Below, piece by piece: positions 36,085 through 44,607 of a stretch of 64,000 bases of DNA (its first letter is position 1; every line of letters starts with the position of its first letter). This stretch comes from Bacteroidota bacterium. Its GTDB lineage: Bacteria > Bacteroidota > Bacteroidia > Bacteroidales > FEN-979. Made by a program: the position numbers and the translations under genes. The DNA is taken from contig JAPLDL010000021.1 of the NCBI GenBank assembly GCA_026391735.1, positions 1-64,000 on the forward strand. Direction: 5' to 3'. The notes beneath the pieces were generated by a model that saw only the letters and a program-made list of their open reading frames with translations, had not been told where the DNA came from and made no database searches.

Positions 36085-37824
36085 TTATCTCAGGTTTTTC
36101 TGAAGGAAATTGATGGCATCGGGGTTTCTCATCCCAGCTGCCTGCATTAAATCCTTCAGGGCAGCTTCATTGCGGCCAGCCATCCAGAAACTTAAACCTC
36201 TTTGAAAATATGAATCCGATCGGTTTGGCCTGAGAGAGATCGCATTCGTAAAGTCACTGATTGACGCATCGAAACGTTTTAGGTTACGAAATGCGATTCC
36301 TCTGTTTATGCAGGCATCAGAAAAGGAAGGGTCCTGCAGAAGTACAAAGTTCAGCTCTTCCACTGCCTTTTCATTTTCTCCCATGTTGATCCTGACTGCA
36401 GCCCTGCTGTTCCAGGCCTGAAGATACAAAGGAAATTTTCTGATCGCCTGGTCAAAATTCCTGATCGCAGGGCTATATTCCTGCCTGGCGAACTGTTCGC
36501 AGCCCAGGTTAACCATGGCTCGGGCACTACCGGGAGCTTTCTGCAGACAATCGGACCAAAGGGTATATTCATCCTTCCAAACCTTATTCCTCTCCCTGGT
36601 AATCCATGCAAAAAACGTGCATTGCAACAAAAGGAACACTGCGGCAAGGTATAATAAAATATTTCCGGTATCAGGCTTTCGGGTCTTGAAAATCCTGCTC
36701 TGGCCGATCCTTCCACACAGATAAAAAGCCATTAAGACCCAAGCCAGGATGATCCCGGTGGCTGCCAGGTAGGCCCTGTGCTCAAATATGAAATTGGAAC
36801 GGGGCACAAGGCATTGGGGCGCAATGACTATAAAGAACCAGAAGATGCCAAACGAAACCAGCCTGTCGCGTCTGAATAACCATACCGCAAAAGCAATCAA
36901 CAGGATCAGTGCGGCAAGTTTTATTAAGAGATGGGGATAAGTAAGGCTCCCTGCCATGGGGTAATTGTAGTCAAGTGTTTGATGCACAGGCACTACAATT
37001 AATCTCAGATAGGTAACCAGTACATTGACCTGGGTATAATAGTATTTTAATGGTGTAATAAAATAAGGATGGCCTTCGCGAGGCGGGATAACCGAGAAGT
37101 ACTTGCCTGAATTAATTGAAGCTATTGCCAGGAAGAAGAGAACAATCAGAGTTATGACCAGAACAAACAGCCCGGGGAAACGCTTTCCGGCAGTCCGCCT
37201 GAAGAAAAAGAAAAAATATACCATGAGCATGAGCAATGGCAGCGTCCAGGCTGTCTCCTTGGTAAAAAACCCAAGCAAGGCAGCTATCAGCGAACCTGCA
37301 TAAAAAACAACAGCTGAACGTCTTTTCCCGGTCAAAAGACCTTTCGCGAAGAGGACAAGCGACATGAGGCAGAACATAGACGCGAGACAAACCAGCCTTT
37401 GAACGATATAAGTAACAGATTCCGTCATCAGTGGATGAACGGCAAACAGCAATGCGGTAAAAAAGGCGATATTCCCCGAGGAGGAGGCAAGCGGATGCTC
37501 TTTGAGGTAAGGCGACAAGAAAAGCAAGCGCAGAAGTTCCCATACTAACAAGGCATTGATCAGGTGAATGCAGAGGTTTACTATGTGATAACCAACAACA
37601 TCAAGCCCGTTAAAATGGTAATTCAGGGCAAAAGTGAAAAATGCCACCGGTCTGTACTTATTAAAAAACATCCATGCTTTCCAGTCAGAGAGCTCGAAAA
37701 CAGCGGAATTGGAGACAATATTCGGGAAGTCGTCGAAATGGAAAGAACATCCGAATGAATTGGAATACGCAGCTATACCGGCAAGGATAATTATAGCTGG
37801 TTGAATGAAAGCTCCCTTTTTCAA
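36085..37824 (-). CDS. TMTC-like GT-C membrane protein with TPR repeats
   Basis: A 579-residue protein. About ten membrane helices span residues 5-420; the first external loop has the acidic pair in CSFHFDDFPNIV and then YRPVAFFTFALNYHFNG and HIVNLCIHLINALL, which is the pattern of the TMTC/DUF1736 group of GT-C glycosyltransferases. Residues 430-575 contain about four TPR units (AMVNLGCEQFARQEY, AWNSRAAVRINMGE, ACINRGIAFRNLKRF, SYFQRGLSFWMAGR). Animal TMTC proteins transfer O-mannose. A similar role in surface or secreted protein glycosylation is possible but not shown. It follows the flavodiiron gene by 20 bases. A paralogue is at 46319. Confidence 0.8.
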   Translation of the reverse strand: MKKGAFIQPAIIILAGIAAYSNSFGCSFHFDDFPNIVSNSAVFELSDWKAWMFFNKYRPVAFFTFALNYHFNGLDVVGYHIVNLCIHLINALLVWELLRLLFLSPYLKEHPLASSSGNIAFFTALLFAVHPLMTESVTYIVQRLVCLASMFCLMSLVLFAKGLLTGKRRSAVVFYAGSLIAALLGFFTKETAWTLPLLMLMVYFFFFFRRTAGKRFPGLFVLVITLIVLFFLAIASINSGKYFSVIPPREGHPYFITPLKYYYTQVNVLVTYLRLIVVPVHQTLDYNYPMAGSLTYPHLLIKLAALILLIAFAVWLFRRDRLVSFGIFWFFIVIAPQCLVPRSNFIFEHRAYLAATGIILAWVLMAFYLCGRIGQSRIFKTRKPDTGNILLYLAAVFLLLQCTFFAWITRERNKVWKDEYTLWSDCLQKAPGSARAMVNLGCEQFARQEYSPAIRNFDQAIRKFPLYLQAWNSRAAVRINMGENEKAVEELNFVLLQDPSFSDACINRGIAFRNLKRFDASISDFTNAISLRPNRSDSYFQRGLSFWMAGRNEAALKDLMQAAGMRNPDAINFLQKNLR

Positions 37825-37844
37825 GTGGCTCTGATTAATTCTTT

Positions 37845-39050
37845 TTATTGATGGCGGATGAACTTCTCACCAAATGCCTTTCCATAGTCAAAGCACCTTT
37901 GAAGGGTGTCGGCATGGGGAGTAAACTTGATCATCAGGCCTTCATCCATTAGATCTAGTTTCAGGTTGGCAAGGGCCGAAGTCATGATCTTTGCCCCTTC
38001 CCCACTCCATCCGTAAGAACCGAAAACCGCTGCAAGCTTTCCGCGGTCCCTGATCGGGTTTATGGCGGCAAATACCTGGTAAACAGGAAGGAGGATATTC
38101 TGGTTGAAGGTCGGGCAACCCAGCATGACCCCGGCGCTCTGCATCAGTTTCTGCTCGATCATTGCAAGCTTCATGTGTTCGATATTGCACAGATCTACCT
38201 CTATATCACCAACCGAGCGAATGCCCTCGGCTATCTTCATTGCGATCATACCTGTGTTGTGATATGCCGAGACATACCCCAGAAAAACCTTGTTACGGTT
38301 TGGATTCTTCAGGTATTCTTCACTATATTCAACAGATGCATCAACCCATTTTTTCCAGTCTTTTCTGAGGATCATCCCATGGCCGGGTGCGATCATGCTT
38401 ATTTCGAGAGGGCGTATGCGTTCAATAGCCTGCAGCATAAAACGGCTGTATGGTTTCATGATCACATCGAAATAATAACGGAAAGCATCACTGAAATCGG
38501 GGACCAAATCATCAAACATTCCTTCATGACAGTAATGCTCACCGAAAATATCGCAGGTAAACAGGAGTTTCTCCTCAACGAGGTAGGTCATGATCGAATC
38601 AGGCCAATGAAGGTTTGCTGCAGCAATGAATTTCAGGGTCTTATTGCCAAGGTCGAGTGTATTCCCGTCTTTTACGACAATATGCGGAAAATCGAAACCC
38701 AGGAGGTCTTTGAGGTAGCGGATGGCATTTCCGCTGCCTACAACCTTTGCTTTTGGCGCAATCTCCAGGAGCCTGGCCAGGCAACCCGAATGGTCGGGTT
38801 CGGTATGGTCCATGACGATGAAATCAATTTCAGAGGGATCGACCAGTTTGATTAATTTTTCCCTGTAAACCTCCCAGAAAATGTCCTTTACGGTTTCAAT
38901 GATGACTTTTTTGCCGGCATTTATAAAATAGGAATTGTAGGTAGTTCCGTACTTTGTTTCCATGACCACATCAAAGGTCACAATATCGCGGTCAAGAACA
39001 CCGACCCAGGAAACATCATCGGTGAGAGCAAGTATTTTGTCGTCGTTCAT
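37845..39050 (-). CDS. Flavodiiron protein (FprA/ROO type)
   Basis: A 401-residue A-type flavoprotein. The metallo-beta-lactamase-like di-iron domain (1-250) has HTEPDHSG (His82, Glu84, Asp86 and His87), LHWPDSIMTYL, CDIFGEHYC and APGHGMIL. The flavodoxin domain (255-400) starts with FLGYVSAYHNTGMIAMKIAEG and binds FMN. Such proteins reduce O2 to water or NO to N2O in anaerobes and microaerophiles, suggesting the organism lives with little oxygen. It is 40 bases downstream of the topoisomerase gene and 20 bases upstream of a TMTC-like gene, so a shared transcript is likely. Confidence 0.95.
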   Translation of the reverse strand: MNDDKILALTDDVSWVGVLDRDIVTFDVVMETKYGTTYNSYFINAGKKVIIETVKDIFWEVYREKLIKLVDPSEIDFIVMDHTEPDHSGCLARLLEIAPKAKVVGSGNAIRYLKDLLGFDFPHIVVKDGNTLDLGNKTLKFIAAANLHWPDSIMTYLVEEKLLFTCDIFGEHYCHEGMFDDLVPDFSDAFRYYFDVIMKPYSRFMLQAIERIRPLEISMIAPGHGMILRKDWKKWVDASVEYSEEYLKNPNRNKVFLGYVSAYHNTGMIAMKIAEGIRSVGDIEVDLCNIEHMKLAMIEQKLMQSAGVMLGCPTFNQNILLPVYQVFAAINPIRDRGKLAAVFGSYGWSGEGAKIMTSALANLKLDLMDEGLMIKFTPHADTLQRCFDYGKAFGEKFIRHQ

Positions 39051-39090
39051 GGTATTCCTTGTATGGGGTTCACAAATGACGGAGCCGAAA

Positions 39091-41928
39091 TTAAAACAGC
39101 TCCATTTGCTCCCCTTTTATTTCTTCTTTGGTTTTATTTTTGTCGGGCTTCTTAGCTGAGGGTTTATCAGTTACTTTTCTCGCAGACCCTGATTCAGGTT
39201 TCAACTCTGAATTATTCCCGGTTGTTGTTTTCTTTTTTAATCCCGGCAAGGCTTTTTCTGCTTTTTGTCTGGCGGATGTCCTTTTCCCTTTATCCTTCAG
39301 GGGCGTTGGTTCAGTATCTTCAATCCCGGGTAGCTCAATCGGAGGTTGCATCGGAGAATCATCTGAATTGTCGCCTTCCGGGTCTGTTTCAACTGAAATT
39401 TCCGGTTCGGCAATCTGAAGGGGCTCGAGCCATTCTACCTTTTTCACGGGGTAAACGGTGATCTTTCTCCCTTTTGCCTTAACTCCTTTTACCCCGATGA
39501 ATTCATGAACAGAAATGATCTCCGATTCAGATCCTTTTGTTTTGATTTTCATATCAAACAGGATCTCAAACTGCGGATATCTGTCATAAGTGAATAATAT
39601 CATTTTATCACCGGGTTCAACAAATTCAACCTTTTTCTCGGTAAGCTCAATTCTGAAACGTTTGATGTAATATTGTTTGGTTTCTTCTTCCTGGTATATC
39701 ACGGTAAAGATCCTTGCCGGATCAAACTTCTCAATCAGAACCATTTCCTCTTCAAAATGAGTCGACAGGTCAAAGGAAGTCAACTTGTACGCCCCGCTTT
39801 GCATGAAAGTAAAAATCCGGTCGGCACCTGCAAATGCTCCGAGAAGCAGACCACGCGCTTCGGTATTGAGCCTTTGCACGGTATCGTCATACCAGATATT
39901 AAGCGAGCCAAGGGTTGACACTCCCTCCTGCCTTATTTCTATCTTACGCACAGCGTATTTCGTAAGGGTATTTCCGATGGAATTCCTTCCTTTGATGGAC
40001 AGACTTGCAAAATCGAAATCAAAGAATGTTTTTTTAAGACGGGGTTTGGGCTTAAGCTCCACTTTTACCATTTCAGCCTCCCCGTTTGGATTAGCGGTAA
40101 AATACAGCATTTTTGAGCCTGCCGTACCCTTGGTCGCTGAATATTCCTTATCGCGGGTCACACCCAGAACACTGAAACGTTTTACCATGATCTTCCCGTT
40201 CTTTCCATCGCGGTAAATCAGGTTGTATACCGTACGGTTGTCATTTTTCTGGAAGACATTGATATACGTAACATTTTGCCCCACAAATACCTTTTCGGCC
40301 ACTTTGGTGACAATGAAGGTCCCGTCGTCACGAAAGATGATAATATCATCAATATCGGAACAATCGCAAATATATTCATCCTTGCGCAAACCTGTGCCTG
40401 CAAATCCTTCTTCCCTGTTCACGTAAAGCTTTTGATTTGCAGCCGCAACTTTCGCTGCTTCAATTACTTCAAAATTACGAATCTCTGTTTTACGGTCACG
40501 GTTTTTGCCATATTTTTTACGGATCTGGCGGTAATATTCAATAGCATAATCGATCAGGTGGTCGAGGTGATTCTGCACCTCGTCCATATCAAGCCTGATG
40601 CCTTTCATCACCTCATCCGCCTTATTGGAATTGAATTTGGAGATACGTTCAATAGGGATCTTTCTCAAGCGTTTGACATCCTCATCGCTGACCTGCCTGA
40701 TAATTTGTTTGGCGAATGGTTTAAGCCCTTTGCGTATAGCAGAATCGATTTCCTCATCGGTTTTGCATTTCTTGATCCCTTCGTAGACTTCGTTCTCAAT
40801 AAATATTTTCTCAAGGGAGGAGTAATGCAGTTGTTCGTTAAGTTCTTGCAGTTTTATTGTAAGCTCCAGTTTAAGGAGGTCGACAGTTTGGCTGGTATTA
40901 TGTCTGAGGATATCAGATACACCTATAAATCCAGGTTTCCCATTCTTGATGACACATGAGTTGGGGGAGATGGAAACTTCGCATTCGGTAAAGGCATAAA
41001 GTGCATCCATTGTTGTATCGGGTGACACTCCTGGGGCCAGGTGGATAAGAACTTCAACGTTCTCTGATGTATTGTCATCGATCTTTCGGATCTTGATCTT
41101 TCCTTTATCGTTGGCAACCAGGATTGAATCAATGATTGAACCTGTAGTGGTTCCGAACGGGATCTCGGTGATCTTCAGGGTCTTTTTATCATCCTGTACA
41201 ATGCGGGCTCTCACTCTGATTTTCCCTCCGCGCAAGCCATCATTGTATCTTGAGACATCAATCATTCCTCCTGTCAGAAAATCGGGGAACAGTTCGAATT
41301 CCTTATCCTGCAGTATCTTTATGGAGGCATCAATAAGTTCGTTGAAATTATGAGGCAATATCTTCGAGGCCAGTCCGACAGCAATTCCTTCCACTCCCAT
41401 CGCCAGCAGAAGCGGAAATTTTGAAGGAAGCGCAACAGGTTCCTTGTTTCTTCCGTCATAGGAAGATTTCCAGGTAGTTGTTTTAGGATTAAACTGAACT
41501 TCCAGAGCGAATTTCGACAGCCTTGCTTCAATATACCTCGCTGCAGCTGCGCTATCGCCTGTAAGAATGTTTCCCCAGTTGCCCTGGCAATCGATCAGGA
41601 GATCCTTTTGGCCAAGTTGAACCAGTGCATCTCCGATGGAGGCATCACCATGGGGATGGTATTTCATGGTATGGCCGATGATATTGGCCACTTTGTTATA
41701 TCTCCCGTCATCCAGCTCCTTCATGGCATGCAGGATTCTTCTCTGAACAGGTTTCAGACCATCATTGATCTCTGGGACAGCGCGCTCAAGGATCACGTAG
41801 GAAGCATAATCAAGGAACCAGCCCTGGTACATGTCGTTAAGGTGGATAGACTGGGAAAGGGAGCCTTTTTCCAGCTCGGGTGCTTCTCCGTTAGAGTTCG
41901 TTTCGTTATGTTCCTGATCGGATTGCAT
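39091..41928 (-). CDS. parC: DNA gyrase/topoisomerase IV subunit A (ParC-like)
   Basis: A 945-residue type IIA topoisomerase A subunit. The breakage-reunion domain has YASYVILERAVPEINDGLKPVQRRIL (in part), HPHGDASIGDALV and the active tyrosine Tyr132 in AARYIEARLSKFA. A long coiled gate region and a six-bladed-type C-terminal region follow (to about residue 830). The last 110 residues are low-complexity, acidic then lysine-rich, and the protein ends QMELF, a clamp-binding-like pentapeptide. Length and form fit the Bacteroidota ParC-like family rather than standard GyrA. The B subunit is not in the window. A -7 promoter element lies 71 bases before the ATG. Confidence 0.93.
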   Translation of the reverse strand: MQSDQEHNETNSNGEAPELEKGSLSQSIHLNDMYQGWFLDYASYVILERAVPEINDGLKPVQRRILHAMKELDDGRYNKVANIIGHTMKYHPHGDASIGDALVQLGQKDLLIDCQGNWGNILTGDSAAAARYIEARLSKFALEVQFNPKTTTWKSSYDGRNKEPVALPSKFPLLLAMGVEGIAVGLASKILPHNFNELIDASIKILQDKEFELFPDFLTGGMIDVSRYNDGLRGGKIRVRARIVQDDKKTLKITEIPFGTTTGSIIDSILVANDKGKIKIRKIDDNTSENVEVLIHLAPGVSPDTTMDALYAFTECEVSISPNSCVIKNGKPGFIGVSDILRHNTSQTVDLLKLELTIKLQELNEQLHYSSLEKIFIENEVYEGIKKCKTDEEIDSAIRKGLKPFAKQIIRQVSDEDVKRLRKIPIERISKFNSNKADEVMKGIRLDMDEVQNHLDHLIDYAIEYYRQIRKKYGKNRDRKTEIRNFEVIEAAKVAAANQKLYVNREEGFAGTGLRKDEYICDCSDIDDIIIFRDDGTFIVTKVAEKVFVGQNVTYINVFQKNDNRTVYNLIYRDGKNGKIMVKRFSVLGVTRDKEYSATKGTAGSKMLYFTANPNGEAEMVKVELKPKPRLKKTFFDFDFASLSIKGRNSIGNTLTKYAVRKIEIRQEGVSTLGSLNIWYDDTVQRLNTEARGLLLGAFAGADRIFTFMQSGAYKLTSFDLSTHFEEEMVLIEKFDPARIFTVIYQEEETKQYYIKRFRIELTEKKVEFVEPGDKMILFTYDRYPQFEILFDMKIKTKGSESEIISVHEFIGVKGVKAKGRKITVYPVKKVEWLEPLQIAEPEISVETDPEGDNSDDSPMQPPIELPGIEDTEPTPLKDKGKRTSARQKAEKALPGLKKKTTTGNNSELKPESGSARKVTDKPSAKKPDKNKTKEEIKGEQMELF

Positions 41929-41998
41929 ACTGGAGGATATAGATATGTTTAAGATTTAAGTTTACGAAAGTCCCTGATCGCTTTTGGATTTTGATTAG

Positions 41999-42006
41999 CA
42001 AATATA
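41999..42006 (-). promoter_or_regulatory. Bacteroidota -7 element (TATATTTG, minus strand)
   Basis: A perfect TAnnTTTG match on the minus strand, giving a leader of roughly 65 bases for the topoisomerase gene. The leader has no obvious Shine-Dalgarno site. It is back to back with the tRNA promoter at 42049. Confidence 0.5.
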
Positions 42007-42048
42007 GAATTTCGGAGCAAATGCCGGTCAAATTGTTAGCAAAATCCT

Positions 42049-42056
42049 TAACTTTG
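42049..42056 (+). promoter_or_regulatory. Bacteroidota -7 element of the tRNA-Arg gene (TAACTTTG)
   Basis: A perfect TAnnTTTG match 12 bases before the first base of the tRNA. No clear -33 TTTG at the usual spacing. Confidence 0.55.
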
Positions 42057-42068
42057 CGCTCTCGAAGG

Positions 42069-42142
42069 GGTCCCGTAGCTCAGTTGGATAGAGCAACAGC
42101 CTTCTAAGCTGTGGGTCGCGCGTTCGAATCGCGCCGGGATCA
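42069..42142 (+). tRNA. tRNA-Arg (anticodon TCT)
   Basis: A complete 74-base cloverleaf. The acceptor stem is GGTCCCG/CGGGATC with one G-T pair, the D stem GCTC/GAGC, the anticodon stem ACAGC/GCTGT with loop CTTCTAA (anticodon TCT at 42103-42105), the variable loop is short, and the T stem is GCGCG/CGCGC with loop TTCGAAT. The discriminator base is A. CCA is not encoded. A weak stem (AACCG/CGGTT) follows at about 42145 but has no T run. Confidence 0.95.
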
Positions 42143-42187
42143 CAAACCGCCCCTTAACGGTTGAATTACTGTAGATTCAACAGCAAA

Positions 42188-43063
42188 CTATTGTTTTCTC
42201 AGTGCAATCCATGATCCGGCACCAAGCTTATAGGTTCCTGAAAAATTGCCGTAATTGATGGACAGTTCAAGGCGCAGGGAACTGTTGATAAAACAGACAT
42301 TGCTTCCAACCGGGACAGACGAATAGGTGGTTCCCATTACCAGGTTCAGATGCGTTGTATCGGAGGTAAGGCTCAGAACTGTGCCGGAAGGATAACCCGA
42401 CACCAAACCCTGTGGAATGTTTGTAATACAGTTACCGAAATTATCGGTAAACAGTATCTCACCTTTTATTGTATCTCCCGATACAATGGGGTCCTGGACG
42501 GGAAATTTTTTCGGGTTTGCACAAACAGATCCGAAAGATGATAATTCGGTACCAGAGATAAGCGACAGAATCGAACGTTTATAAAACTCCTGGATCGAAA
42601 GCGTGCCAGGCTGGGCGCCTCCCAGCACCGCGGGGTTCTCAATATAGTAACAGGTTATTCCTGAATAATAATTAAAGATTCGGGTTGAGAGCATATTGTC
42701 GGGAGCAATGATAAAAACATCCCCGGCTTTATAGATTATTCTCCTGCTGTTGGCCCCCGGCTCAATGATCCCGGCAAAACACACCCCTTTTGGATAGTTC
42801 AGTACAGTATAAAAGAGCAGGTAAGCTCCCTGGTAAACATCAAAGGCTTTTGACTGGTAGAACTGCACGGTTATTGAAGGGTACTCTGATCTTACCGCCC
42901 CTAAAATACCAACTATCATATCGCTGCTTTGATCATTATCGGAAACGATAACCAAAGTGCTGACCTGGCGGGCAGAAGTTGCTGGTGCCACAACTTCGGT
43001 TTTATGGCATGAATTTGCCAGAGTTAAAAGAACAAAAAATCCAATTATAATTTTGAAGTTCAA
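42188..43063 (-). CDS. Exported divergent SAM-hydroxide adenosyltransferase (DUF62) homologue
   Basis: The open frame reaches 43309 inside the ammonium channel gene, but TTG 43063 has an AGGAAAGGG ribosome site and gives a clear lipoprotein signal (MNFKIIIGFFVLLTLANSC, Cys19), and a -7 promoter element lies 52 bases upstream, so I use it (291 residues). The body aligns with DUF62 SAM hydrolases/halogenases: VSDNDQSSDMIVGILGAV, YPKGVCFAGIIEPG, IIAPDNMLSTRIF, GEILFTDNFGNCITNI and CFINSSLRLELSINYG. The usual FHGRD motif is FYKRS and the usual Arg after the first Asp is Leu, so the water-activating Asp-Arg-His set seems incomplete. Function is uncertain. Confidence 0.8.
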   Translation of the reverse strand: MNFKIIIGFFVLLTLANSCHKTEVVAPATSARQVSTLVIVSDNDQSSDMIVGILGAVRSEYPSITVQFYQSKAFDVYQGAYLLFYTVLNYPKGVCFAGIIEPGANSRRIIYKAGDVFIIAPDNMLSTRIFNYYSGITCYYIENPAVLGGAQPGTLSIQEFYKRSILSLISGTELSSFGSVCANPKKFPVQDPIVSGDTIKGEILFTDNFGNCITNIPQGLVSGYPSGTVLSLTSDTTHLNLVMGTTYSSVPVGSNVCFINSSLRLELSINYGNFSGTYKLGAGSWIALRKQ

Positions 43064-43114
43064 TAGCTTGATCCCTTTCCTGCCATAAGATTTGTTTGTA
43101 CCAGTAGCTATCAA

Positions 43115-43122
43115 CAAATATA
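43115..43122 (-). promoter_or_regulatory. Bacteroidota -7 element (TATATTTG, minus strand)
   Basis: A perfect TAnnTTTG match on the minus strand in the 136-base gap between the ammonium channel gene and the DUF62-like gene. It supports separate transcription and the TTG start at 43063. Confidence 0.5.
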
Positions 43123-43199
43123 GGAAAAGATTAAAACCCTTAGCCCGGAAACCGGATTTTTTAGAATTGTTCACCGGCCAGGCGGAGAAACTGTCTGAA

Positions 43200-44372
43200 T
43201 TATTCCATTGCATCCAGAAATTCATCGGCATCCTCGTAGACTTCTGTTTTGCGGCCCAGCAGTGGCAGTATCTTGCCGACCAGCAATCCGCTTGTAAAAG
43301 CAATGACAATAGTGATCATTATACCTGATAACTGCTGCCTGATATCCAATGCGGCAACAATGGGCAATACGGCAAGTCCCCCCATAAGCCCGGGCAAACC
43401 GTGAAGGTTCGTCACTCCGCAAGTGTCGATAAGCTTCATCCATTTCTGTTGTTTAGACTGTATCACTGCAAAACCAAAGGTCGACAAGGCCCCGGCCATG
43501 ATGCCTATGATCATTGCTTCGGAATGCGTTGCATTTGCACAGGCCGAACCTATTGCAACCCCTCCGGCCAAAGCAGCATTGGCAATATCGGCAATACTTG
43601 CTTTTTTGCGAAGGGAAACTGAGACTATATAGGTGGTTATTGTCGATCCGCATAGGGCAAGGATAACATTAACCACAGTGGAAGGCATCTGTTCGGGAGT
43701 CACAAGGGCGGCGCAGAAACTGGGCCAAAAAATCCAAAGGATCATACTTCCAAGCATGGAATACCGGTCGGAAACAGAATCAGACTCAATGGTCTTTTCA
43801 AATTCCTGCTTAGTAGTCATGGTGAGTGCAACACCCAAACCAAAAATAGCACCAAAGGCATGGATAACAATAGAACCGCCGGTATCCAATACACCGCCTG
43901 CTTTGATAACGCCCAATCCACCGTTAAGTACGATCCATTCATTAAACATATAACAAGGAACAAAAAGCAATCCCAGTAAAAGGTATTGCTGCATCTTAAG
44001 CCGGCCCAGAACGGCACCTGCAGCGATCAGTAGGCTTGCACCGCAAAATTCACCCAGGATCAAACGGCGGATGTCAGTATCATTCATCCCCGCCCCGTTG
44101 CTGCTGATCAGCATATACACTGGCAGTGATATGCTTACAAGAAGGAAGGTGGCGGTAAGCGCCGAACGCCCGTATTTACGAACAAAAACCATCAGGAAAC
44201 CAAAGCCGACAAGAAGCATGGCCATGATGTGTATGGCACGGTTATATTGCTGGTCGTTGGTAATAGCTGGAGCCAGCCCTGAATTTAATGATTCGGCCGC
44301 TTCAGACAAGACGGGAAGAGCCGTAAGGAAAAGGAACAAAGTGAAGAACCTGAAAATAGTTTTATTGTTCAT
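43200..44372 (-). CDS. Rh-type ammonium channel (Amt/Rh family)
   Basis: A 390-residue channel with an N-terminal signal-like segment and about eleven membrane helices. The two pore histidines lie in GGSIVIHAFGAIFGL and VTNLHGLPGLMGG. The sequences DTGGSIVIHAFGA and DTCGVTNLHGLPG are closer to Rhesus (Rh50) proteins than to bacterial AmtB, which has a GGxVVHxxxG pattern. Rh channels conduct ammonia and perhaps CO2. No glnK gene is adjacent, which also fits the Rh type. A full promoter with both elements lies upstream. The C-terminal tail is acidic (EVYEDADEFLDAME). Confidence 0.88.
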   Translation of the reverse strand: MNNKTIFRFFTLFLFLTALPVLSEAAESLNSGLAPAITNDQQYNRAIHIMAMLLVGFGFLMVFVRKYGRSALTATFLLVSISLPVYMLISSNGAGMNDTDIRRLILGEFCGASLLIAAGAVLGRLKMQQYLLLGLLFVPCYMFNEWIVLNGGLGVIKAGGVLDTGGSIVIHAFGAIFGLGVALTMTTKQEFEKTIESDSVSDRYSMLGSMILWIFWPSFCAALVTPEQMPSTVVNVILALCGSTITTYIVSVSLRKKASIADIANAALAGGVAIGSACANATHSEAMIIGIMAGALSTFGFAVIQSKQQKWMKLIDTCGVTNLHGLPGLMGGLAVLPIVAALDIRQQLSGIMITIVIAFTSGLLVGKILPLLGRKTEVYEDADEFLDAME

Positions 44373-44433
44373 AAGACTTCTGTTTAGAGTAATACGTAGA
44401 ACGAGCTAAGTGAATTTCGTAGTTTGAAGGGCG

Positions 44434-44464
44434 CAAAAATATTGTTAATTTTTTAACAAACAAA
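44434..44464 (-). promoter_or_regulatory. Bacteroidota promoter (TTTG, 19 bases, TATTTTTG) of the Rh channel gene
   Basis: On the minus strand a TTTG (44464-44461) is followed after 19 bases by TATTTTTG (44441-44434), the full consensus. The predicted transcript starts about 50 bases before the ATG at 44372. The rest of the 235-base divergent region holds only the promoter of the acyl-CoA synthetase gene. Confidence 0.65.
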
Positions 44465-44577
44465 GTCAGCTCAGAAAATTTCTGTTTCCCTCCTGACGAT
44501 GTTAGCTGATTATGATGTTAAACGACGTTTGAACTGTTTGTAAAATTGCCTGAAGTACACCTTTTATGATTTTTTTG

Positions 44578-44585
44578 TATCTTTG
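44578..44585 (+). promoter_or_regulatory. Bacteroidota -7 element (TATCTTTG)
   Basis: A perfect TAnnTTTG match 22 bases before ATG 44608. It lies downstream of the earlier in-frame ATG at 44566, which makes 44608 the better start for the acyl-CoA synthetase. Confidence 0.55.
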
Positions 44586-44607
44586 CGATCAGATTAAATC
44601 AGTGTTG

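Noticed and set aside
38175-38855. 226-residue open frame on the plus strand
   Set aside because: It is antisense to the flavodiiron gene, whose motifs are strong; no promoter or independent coding signal is seen.
40276-40959. 227-residue open frame on the plus strand
   Set aside because: It is antisense to the topoisomerase gene and shows no recognisable domain.
42143-42165. Possible terminator after the tRNA gene
   Set aside because: The AACCG/CGGTT stem is short and is not followed by a T run, so I do not call it a terminator.
43064-43309. Long N-terminal extension of the DUF62-like gene to 43309
   Set aside because: It would overlap the ammonium channel gene by 110 bases and place the lipoprotein signal in the middle of the protein; TTG 43063 has a ribosome site and an upstream -7 element.
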